Source: an uncultured Granulosicoccus sp. (GTDB lineage Bacteria > Pseudomonadota > Gammaproteobacteria > Granulosicoccales > Granulosicoccaceae). From it: DNA of 12,222 bases. Under the pieces are notes generated by a model. It did not search any database. It was not told the origin of the DNA and saw only the letters and a list, made by a program, of their open reading frames with translations. A program made the translations under genes and the position numbers. Positions 6,964 to 12,222 of this stretch are shown one piece after another. Location of the stretch: positions 1 to 12,222 of the forward strand of contig CALLPU010000412.1 in NCBI GenBank assembly GCA_938016235.1, given 5' to 3'. Each line of letters opens with the position of its first letter. Positions within the stretch are counted from its first letter, which is position 1.

Positions 6964-7108
6964 GTCGGAACACTATGGATAAGCGAAGCAGGGAGCGAGG
7001 ATCGATTGCGATTGATATAACCGTCCCTGGGCGCTGGTAATGACCGGAGGTGCTGGGGCGGGGAAATCAGGGGAAAGGTTGGTTGATCGCAGGAAGGCAA
7101 GGCGTCAA

Positions 7109-8188
7109 TCAGCAGCCGTTCATGCGTTCTCTGAGCAACTCGCAGCGCGCGAAGTAGCCTTCGGTGCTTCTTGGCATGGGAACGCGTGCTCTGGCTATCC
7201 AGTTGATGAGGTTGCGTCCGGCGATCAGGGTTTTCTGGGCTTCTTCCATGACATAGCTGCAGTCGCGCGAGCAACCGGGCTGGATGCGAGGCTCAACCTG
7301 ACCCAAGGCCTCACCGGCAGCCACGAATCGCGGCCAGATATCAAAAATGCATACATCACTCTTCATGGTTTCGCATTCGTGCTTGGCCGCTGTGGCATAG
7401 GCATCGACCAGTGGGGCGATTTCGCTGAATTCGGGGCGACAGCAGTACAGCGCCTTCACGTGGCTGGCCAGCTTGTCGATATTGGCCATGGCCTGCGCCA
7501 CCTTGATGAAACGGGATTCGTAGTAGGCGGTGATGGGTAGCGTGAAGGCGCGGAATGGTTCGCCCCACAGCTCGTCAATGCCTTCTTCTCCACTGAAATG
7601 GCGAACATCGCGCCCCAGTTCCAGTGCCTCTTTGAAATAGTCGCCACAGGCTTTCATCAATTCGTTGTCTCGACTGATCCTGACGCCTTTTTCTTCCAGC
7701 TCCACGATGGCGGTGAAGATATCGGTTGCCCGATTGAACAGAGCGCCAGCCAGCATGGCGGCGTTGACACGCTTCATGGCCGGATCGGTCTGATTCAGAT
7801 AATAGGCTCTGGCTGTGTCCAGGCGATCTCCCGGCGTGTTGATACCGGGTTCAGTGTGATGGAATGCGCGGCGGGTCAGGTGATCGATGAGCGTCTTGCG
7901 AGATGCCAGTGACTCTTCCAGGGGCGGGTAGTAGCGAACCCAGTAGCCGTGGAAGTAGATGTAGTCCGAACCATCAACGGTACGCCGCTCGCCGTTGTCT
8001 GGCTGCACCGAGGTCTTGGCGAACAAGGTGGGGCGGACAGATTCTGTGGAGATACTCGATGCCGGGGCAATGCGCATGTAATACCGATGTAACAACTCGA
8101 GAGGCGGCAGTATAACGAGATGGTTAGGTAATGCATGCGCATTCAACCAATTTTTCACGATTGGTTCGCAAGTGCTTCTCGATGACAC
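7109..8188 (-). CDS. Unrecognised 359-residue protein between cmoB and mnmD
   Basis: I do not recognise the family. The frame begins at a GTG (8188) without a clear SD. An internal GTG (8158) and an ATG at 8077 (residue 38) are alternative starts, also without good SDs. No signal peptide or membrane segment is seen. Residues 73-90 are rich in aromatics (YIYFHGYWVRYYPP), and about 120-340 looks mostly helical with amphipathic stretches. Ten cysteines lie mainly in the C-terminal third, including CC at 249-250, Cys272 and Cys280, and CSRDC at 306-310, with one at the very last residue. This might mean metal binding or disulfides, but no known motif fits. The composition is that of a folded soluble protein, and no better open frame covers the region. 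It is 145 bases upstream of mnmD and 265 bases downstream of cmoB, so a link to tRNA wobble modification is possible but rests on position alone. Confidence 0.75.
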   Translation of the reverse strand: MSSRSTCEPIVKNWLNAHALPNHLVILPPLELLHRYYMRIAPASSISTESVRPTLFAKTSVQPDNGERRTVDGSDYIYFHGYWVRYYPPLEESLASRKTLIDHLTRRAFHHTEPGINTPGDRLDTARAYYLNQTDPAMKRVNAAMLAGALFNRATDIFTAIVELEEKGVRISRDNELMKACGDYFKEALELGRDVRHFSGEEGIDELWGEPFRAFTLPITAYYESRFIKVAQAMANIDKLASHVKALYCCRPEFSEIAPLVDAYATAAKHECETMKSDVCIFDIWPRFVAAGEALGQVEPRIQPGCSRDCSYVMEEAQKTLIAGRNLINWIARARVPMPRSTEGYFARCELLRERMNGC

Positions 8189-8350
8189 CAGCGCGGATAG
8201 CGAGCGTCAAATCGAGCAGTTTCGGGTAAGTTTCTGAAAACACGAAAGTTGCTGGATTGGGGGCAGCGTGGATCGCTGAATTTCTTCCAACATTACAGTG
8301 GCGCGCCCCGGCACGTCGTGTCGCTCACTGGACAGGGGAGTCGGCTTCCG

Positions 8351-8419
8351 CAACAGGCCGTTCTCAACTGACGATCCGCATCAGACCGTCTTCAACAGGC
8401 CGTTCGAAACAGGCCGTTC
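8351..8419 (-). repeat. Three copies of a 12-base direct repeat after cmoB
   Basis: GAACGGCCTGTT (minus strand) occurs exactly at 8352-8363, 8394-8405 and 8408-8419. The last two are 14 bases apart and the first is 42 bases from the second. Two degenerate relatives sharing CGGTCTGAT lie nearby, at about 8380-8388 and at 8453-8461 over the cmoB stop. They sit in the 265-base gap between cmoB and the next gene (8189-8453). In the rest of that gap I see no gene, no T-tailed terminator and no good promoter. The plus-strand open frame crossing it (8298-8909) is mostly antisense to cmoB and looks like a shadow. Confidence 0.7.
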
Positions 8420-8453
8420 ACAGCGCGACGTGATCAACGGGCAGTGCTGCAGA

Positions 8454-9443
8454 TCAGACCGGTTTTTTCGCTATGACGATTGCTCGGTGCGGTCTCGGGT
8501 GCCCCTCTACGGTGAGACGATCATCCTGCGTATCCAGTGCCTGAGCCAGGGAGTACGACGGCATCCAGCTGGTGGAACGCTGTTCCCGGATACTCGTGAC
8601 GTCGACAGACACGGTTTGCACTTGCGTGAATCCGGCTTCGTCTACCCAGCGCTCCAGCCGGGCAAGGGAGGGCAATTCGTAGATGTTACGCATGTTCGCG
8701 TATCGACCTTCAATCTGCAGCCCGACATCGTCGCCTTCGGTACCCGGGACCACAAGAGTCTCGATAATCAGCTCGCCACCAGAACACAAGGCCTGTTTGA
8801 GTTGTTCCAGATGCTCGTAAGGGTTGCGACGGTGATACAGCACGCCCATGGAAAATACGGTATCAAACGCGCCCATGTTGGCCGGCATCGCCTCCATTGG
8901 CAGTGGTAGCAATTGCAGCGCTGGATCTGGCCAGTAATGGTGTAATGCCTGAAATTGCTTGAGGTACAGCAAGCTGGGGTCAATGCCAATGACCTGGCTG
9001 GCTCCGGCGTGGCGCATTCGCCACAGGTGGTAGCCATTGCCGCAGCCCACATCCAGTACCAGCCTGTTTTCCAGCGAGCTGATATGAGCGGCTAATCGGT
9101 CCCACTTCCAGTCCGATCGCCATTCAGTATCCAGAAAGACCGGGCCAATTTGAAATGGCCCTTTGCGCCACGGCATCAAGCCTGTGAGTCCCTGATGAAG
9201 GGCAGCCTGCTGTTCGTCGGAAAATAAACCGGATATCGTGACAACCCCATCAACGACCGAGCCGATGGCATCAGCACAGCTGGGTAACTGCGATAAGGCT
9301 TTCTCCCAACCGGGCAAATGGCCGTGTTTTAACGCGTGACCCTGGCCCAGAACAGCAGAGGCAAGGGCATCTGAGAATTTGGCCAGACGGGTCCCTTCGA
9401 GGCTGTCGATCAACTGTTTGCTATCAAAATGCAATTTAGACAC
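8454..9443 (-). CDS. cmoB: tRNA U34 carboxymethyltransferase CmoB
   Basis: CmoB moves the carboxymethyl group of carboxy-SAM onto 5-hydroxyuridine-34 of tRNA to form cmo5U (uridine-5-oxyacetic acid), which widens wobble reading. The protein has 329 residues against 323 in E. coli. LMPWRKGPF (89-97) and DTEWRSDWKWDR (105-116) are family signatures. The nucleotide loop is LDVGCGNGYHLWRM (130-143), followed by IDPSLLYLKQF (154-164) and FDTVFSMGVLYHRR (193-206). Lys94, Trp108, Lys113, Tyr203 and Arg320 line up with residues I recall as carboxy-SAM contacts in the E. coli enzyme. YANMRNIYELPS (248-259) and GHPRPHRAIVIA (314-325) end the match. The start is GTG at 9443, with GGGG seven bases upstream. 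It follows cmoA by 94 bases in the same direction. Confidence 0.96.
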   Translation of the reverse strand: MSKLHFDSKQLIDSLEGTRLAKFSDALASAVLGQGHALKHGHLPGWEKALSQLPSCADAIGSVVDGVVTISGLFSDEQQAALHQGLTGLMPWRKGPFQIGPVFLDTEWRSDWKWDRLAAHISSLENRLVLDVGCGNGYHLWRMRHAGASQVIGIDPSLLYLKQFQALHHYWPDPALQLLPLPMEAMPANMGAFDTVFSMGVLYHRRNPYEHLEQLKQALCSGGELIIETLVVPGTEGDDVGLQIEGRYANMRNIYELPSLARLERWVDEAGFTQVQTVSVDVTSIREQRSTSWMPSYSLAQALDTQDDRLTVEGHPRPHRAIVIAKKPV

Positions 9444-9537
9444 AGACAGACCCCGAGTTCAATGCGCGCAGACCATCGGCAGCACGCGGTGTAAACCTGC
9501 TCATCGCGTCTGGCGCGGCCTCGTTACCGAGCCACCA

Positions 9538-10347
9538 TCAGGCTTTGATGGCAATCAGTGAGGCGAAATTAAAACACTGAAACCAGACGGTGCAATGCCT
9601 GAAGCCAGCTTCCAAAAGCCGCTCCTGATGTTGTTCCAGCGTGTCGGGTACCAGCACATCTTCCAACGCCGAGCGCTTCTGGCTGATCTCAAGATCAGAA
9701 TAGCCGTTGCGTCGTTTAAACGCGTGGTACATGTCGATGTGCATCTCATTGACCGTGGAATCGGTGAAACACACTTTTTCGCTGAGAATCAACGCCCCTC
9801 CCGGACGCAGAGCCTCAGCGATCTTGTGCATGAGTGCCGGGCGGGCAGCGGGTTTGACAAACTGCAGCGTAAAGTTCATGGCCACTACTGACGCGTCACT
9901 CAAGGGATGATCCTCCAGGTCAGCCTCGTGTAGCAGGATGGGTATGGACCCCGCCGCAGCCTCATTCTCACCGATACTGGAAGCGTCTTTCTCATTGCCT
10001 TTGGGCGATTGCGAAGGCATCTCGATTATGGATCGGCAGGCAGCCACCATGGCTGGCGCATTGTCTATGGCGTGTATCTCGATACCATCAACACTGTGTT
10101 GCTTCCGACTGGCTAGTGCATCGCGCATGGCAATAGCCGTGGCACCCAGCGAACACCCCAGGTCATACAGGCGCGTTTGTGGCTGGGCGTAGCGGCTTGC
10201 GAGCAATGCGGACTGGGTGATGATCGCTTCATAACCGGGTACGGAGCGCTGCAGCATGTCTGGAAACACATCCACTACGGCTTCGTTGAAACGAAAGCCT
10301 TCGATATCGCCTAACGGGTGGGCGAATAAGGAGTCCTTTTGATTCAT
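9538..10347 (-). CDS. cmoA: Carboxy-SAM synthase CmoA
   Basis: CmoA converts SAM and prephenate into carboxy-SAM and phenylpyruvate, providing the cofactor for CmoB. Conserved features are KDSLFAHPLGDIEGFRFNEA (4-23), VFPDMLQRSVPGY (27-39), the SAM loop YDLGCSLGAT (61-70), IDNAPAMV (94-101), NFTLQFV (158-164), and the C-terminal run MYHAFKRRNGYSDLEISQKR (206-225) and WFQCFNFASLIA (255-266). The protein has 269 residues, longer than the 247 of E. coli CmoA. The extra length is largely a polar Ser/Glu/Asn-rich insert at about 108-134, between IDNAPAMVAACRS and the strand with LLHEADLEDH. The ATG at 10347 agrees with the E. coli N-terminus but has no strong SD. It is 47 bases after aroF, so probably co-transcribed with aroF and cmoB. 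Confidence 0.97.
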   Translation of the reverse strand: MNQKDSLFAHPLGDIEGFRFNEAVVDVFPDMLQRSVPGYEAIITQSALLASRYAQPQTRLYDLGCSLGATAIAMRDALASRKQHSVDGIEIHAIDNAPAMVAACRSIIEMPSQSPKGNEKDASSIGENEAAAGSIPILLHEADLEDHPLSDASVVAMNFTLQFVKPAARPALMHKIAEALRPGGALILSEKVCFTDSTVNEMHIDMYHAFKRRNGYSDLEISQKRSALEDVLVPDTLEQHQERLLEAGFRHCTVWFQCFNFASLIAIKA

Positions 10348-10394
10348 CGGTTATGGGTCAGGGTAGAACCTGCGTTATCCGGTACGAACCCGGA

Positions 10395-11477
10395 TCAGGT
10401 GCTTCGGGCACCGAGCGTATCGTAAAGACCCTTGAGCAACGTTTCGGTGGTTTCCCAATCAATACAGGCATCGGTAATGGATACGCCATAGTGCAAATCC
10501 TTGGGATCCTTCAGAGTTTGATTACCCGCATGGATATGCGATTCCAGCATGATACCGATAATGGACTCATTACCCGCTGCCAGTTGATCGGCCACATTCT
10601 GGGCAACCAGGGGTTGCAGTGTGTGATCCTTGTTGGCGTTGGCGTGTGAACAGTCAATCATGATTCGCTTAGGCAGTTTTGCCTTGTCCATGGCATCTTC
10701 AACCAGTGAGACGTTGACCGAGTCATAGTTGGGGCCGGAGTTGCCACCGCGCAAAATAATGTGTCCATACGCATTGCCGCGTGTTTTCAGAACGGTTGCC
10801 TGACCTTTGGCATCGATGCCCAGAAAACTGTGGGGATTGGCGGCCGATTGCATGGCATTGATTGCCACATCCAGGCTGCCGTCGGTGCCGTTTTTGAAAC
10901 CCACCGCCGTTGACAGGCCGCTGGACATTTCACGGTGAGTTTGTGACTCCGTGGTGCGGGCGCCAATGGCAGACCAGGTGAACAGGTCGGAGAGGTACTG
11001 AGGGCTGATGGGGTCAAGCGCCTCGGTGCCAGTCGGCATGCCCAGCTCAGCCAGCCAGACGAGCAACTCACGAGCGCGTGACAGCCCGGTTTCGATATCG
11101 AAACTGTCGTCCAGGTGCGGATCATTGATCAGCCCTTTCCAGCCAACGGTGGTTCGCGGCTTTTCAAAATACACGCGCATCACGAGCTCAATGCGATCAG
11201 CCACTTCATGGCGCAGCTTCATCAGCTGCTCTGCGTAGGCTTTCGCCGTGTCCACGTCATGAATGGAGCAGGGGCCGACGACGGCAAGCAGCCGTTTGTC
11301 CCGACCGTCCAGGATAGCCTCGACGTTGGCTCTGCCAGTTTCTACTGTTTGGCTGGCGGCTTCTGAACGGGGATAGCGTTGACGCAGTTCATCCGGTGAA
11401 ATCAGCGTTTTTTCGGCCAGAATGTTGGTGTTGGACAGTGGCCGGTTCAGGGTAGTGGCGGTGGAGCCTTGACTCAT
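10395..11477 (-). CDS. aroF: 3-deoxy-7-phosphoheptulonate (DAHP) synthase, AroF-like
   Basis: This enzyme condenses phosphoenolpyruvate and erythrose 4-phosphate to DAHP, the first step of the shikimate pathway, and is usually controlled by feedback. The 360 residues match the type I (E. coli AroF/G/H) family. The metal ligands are all there: Cys70 (VVGPCSIHD), His278 (DCSHANANKD), Glu312 (IMLESHI) and Asp336 (SITDACIDW). IGARTTESQTHREM (171-184) and GFKNGTDGSL (193-202) form the substrate site. EALDPISPQYLSDLFTWSAI (152-171) is nearer to E. coli AroF (Tyr-sensitive) than to AroG or AroH, so I use aroF, but the real inhibitor cannot be read from this. The ATG at 11477 fits the family, though its SD is weak. 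It lies 85 bases after rnd and directly precedes cmoA, whose product consumes prephenate made by this pathway. Confidence 0.95.
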   Translation of the reverse strand: MSQGSTATTLNRPLSNTNILAEKTLISPDELRQRYPRSEAASQTVETGRANVEAILDGRDKRLLAVVGPCSIHDVDTAKAYAEQLMKLRHEVADRIELVMRVYFEKPRTTVGWKGLINDPHLDDSFDIETGLSRARELLVWLAELGMPTGTEALDPISPQYLSDLFTWSAIGARTTESQTHREMSSGLSTAVGFKNGTDGSLDVAINAMQSAANPHSFLGIDAKGQATVLKTRGNAYGHIILRGGNSGPNYDSVNVSLVEDAMDKAKLPKRIMIDCSHANANKDHTLQPLVAQNVADQLAAGNESIIGIMLESHIHAGNQTLKDPKDLHYGVSITDACIDWETTETLLKGLYDTLGARST

Positions 11478-11562
11478 CGGAATAGCACTCGCAGAGCAAT
11501 ACAGTTACGTGGGTGCGAAAGAGTACACCACAGTTGCTACCACGTACACAGGCCCTGGCGAT

Positions 11563-12222
11563 TCAGTGGTGCTGCAATACCAGTCCGGTGGTACTGGTTG
11601 ATAACAGTGCCTTGCCATCGAGCAGTGCTTCCAGCTCATTTCCGAGAAGTGGATCACGCCAGCCACTTAATGCGGAGCGCCCGTCTCCTGTCACCATTTT
11701 TTCCAGCGTTTTCTGCGGTGCCAGTAAGGTGGGGGCAATGTTCAGTTCGTGTGCCCTCTGGTGCACCCAGGCATTGAGCAGCTGGAGCTTGGCGAGGTTT
11801 GCACTGTTGAGCTTTTGCTTGCGCGTGAATGGTGGCAGCGGTTCGGGAGGGATTTCTCTCGCGGTGGCCACGATTTCTACCAGCTCTGCGCCAAATCGAT
11901 CTCGCGTCTTGCGATCGAGGCTTCTGATGTGCCCAAGCTCAGTGGCCGAATCCGGTTGCTGCTGCGCAATGTTCAGCAACACGTCATCTTTGAGTAACCA
12001 GTTTCGTGGCTGATTGATTTCCCGTGCCTTGATTTCCCGCCACTTGGCCAATTGCTGAATGATGGATAAAGCAGGGCCCTTGTAACGTTGAATGTTGCGG
12101 ATTTTCTTCCACCGTTCACCCGCAGGCTGTTCGTATTTCTCAGGCTTTGCCTGTTCTGCAAATTCAGGCGCAAGCCATTCAAGGCGACCCTGCGTCCGTA
12201 GCGTGTCATGCATGTCCACATA
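11563..12222 (-). CDS. rnd: Ribonuclease D, C-terminal part, 5' end cut by window
   Basis: RNase D is a 3'-5' exonuclease that trims tRNA precursors and other small RNAs. The frame is still open at the right edge, so the DEDD exonuclease domain is missing and about 220 C-terminal residues are seen. They begin just after where the last exonuclease motif should be, with a TLRTQGRLEWLAPEF segment typical of the linker. The HRDC domain follows: ERWKKIRN, then LSIIQQLAKWREIKAREIN, PRNWLLKDDVLLNIA and a helix ending in IRSLDRKTRDRFG. A second helical region (about 135-215) follows a Pro-rich joint (IPPEPLPPF) and corresponds to the second HRDC-like domain. Catalytic residues cannot be checked here. 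It is in the same direction as aroF, with an 85-base gap and no visible terminator between them. Confidence 0.9.
   Translation of the reverse strand, partial: YVDMHDTLRTQGRLEWLAPEFAEQAKPEKYEQPAGERWKKIRNIQRYKGPALSIIQQLAKWREIKAREINQPRNWLLKDDVLLNIAQQQPDSATELGHIRSLDRKTRDRFGAELVEIVATAREIPPEPLPPFTRKQKLNSANLAKLQLLNAWVHQRAHELNIAPTLLAPQKTLEKMVTGDGRSALSGWRDPLLGNELEALLDGKALLSTSTTGLVLQHH

Noticed and set aside
7014..7019. TATATC as a -10 box for mnmD
   Set aside because: The only upstream partner (TTACCA) is 15 bases away and both boxes are weak matches.
7040..7540. Plus-strand open frame of 166 codons
   Set aside because: Mostly antisense to the unrecognised minus-strand gene, whose frame is longer and has a more protein-like composition. 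I cannot fully exclude it, as neither product is recognised.
8298..8909. Plus-strand open frame of 203 codons
   Set aside because: Three quarters of it runs antisense to cmoB, which has unmistakable family motifs. The rest reads through the direct-repeat gap, and the product resembles no known protein.
10378..10394. Small hairpin TCCGG/CCGGA between aroF and cmoA as a terminator
   Set aside because: The stem is only five pairs and no T-run follows on the minus strand, so it is not enough to claim separation of aroF from cmoA.
11513..12013. Plus-strand open frame of 166 codons rich in Ser and Cys
   Set aside because: Antisense to rnd, which carries a clear HRDC domain.
1..12222. CRISPR, defence island, prophage, toxin-antitoxin or transposon content
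   Set aside because: No spaced palindromic repeat arrays, no recombinase or transposase motifs, no small paired genes, and all recognised genes are core functions.

Overview
The window looks like a stretch of ordinary chromosome from a gammaproteobacterium of moderately high GC. This is judged from the adjacent cmoA and cmoB genes, an E. coli-type MurB, an E. coli-type DAHP synthase, RNase D with its helical C-terminal region, and a DinF-type MATE exporter. I cannot name a genus. There are no phage genes, transposases, CRISPR arrays or RNA genes.

Layout. The left edge cuts a plus-strand gene (1-1602) for a HAD-like hydrolase with a long C-terminal region. Every other confident gene is on the minus strand. 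In order of transcription, from high to low coordinates, they are: the 3' part of rnd (RNase D, cut by the right edge), aroF (DAHP synthase), cmoA, cmoB, an unrecognised 359-residue protein, mnmD, ugd (UDP-glucose dehydrogenase), dinF-like MATE exporter and murB. murB converges with the HAD-like gene over an 83-base gap. Likely transcription units are aroF-cmoA-cmoB (gaps of 47 and 94 bases) and dinF-murB (gap of 38 bases or an overlap, depending on the murB start). ugd probably has its own promoter and a leader of about 230 bases.

How the genes work together. cmoA, cmoB and mnmD all act on uridine 34, the wobble base of tRNA. CmoA makes carboxy-SAM from SAM and prephenate, CmoB transfers the carboxymethyl group to hydroxyuridine-34, and MnmD methylates the aminomethyl group of (c)mnm5(s2)U34. 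aroF catalyses the first step towards chorismate and prephenate, so its place just upstream of cmoA puts supply and use of one metabolite side by side. The unrecognised protein lies between cmoB and mnmD. ugd supplies UDP-glucuronate for surface polysaccharides, and murB makes UDP-N-acetylmuramate.

I see no convincing new multi-gene system. The most unusual features are a seven-copy 15-base in-frame tandem repeat inside mnmD, the unrecognised protein among tRNA wobble genes, a short strongly SD-led mini-ORF inside a hairpin upstream of dinF, and a family of 12-base direct repeats after cmoB.
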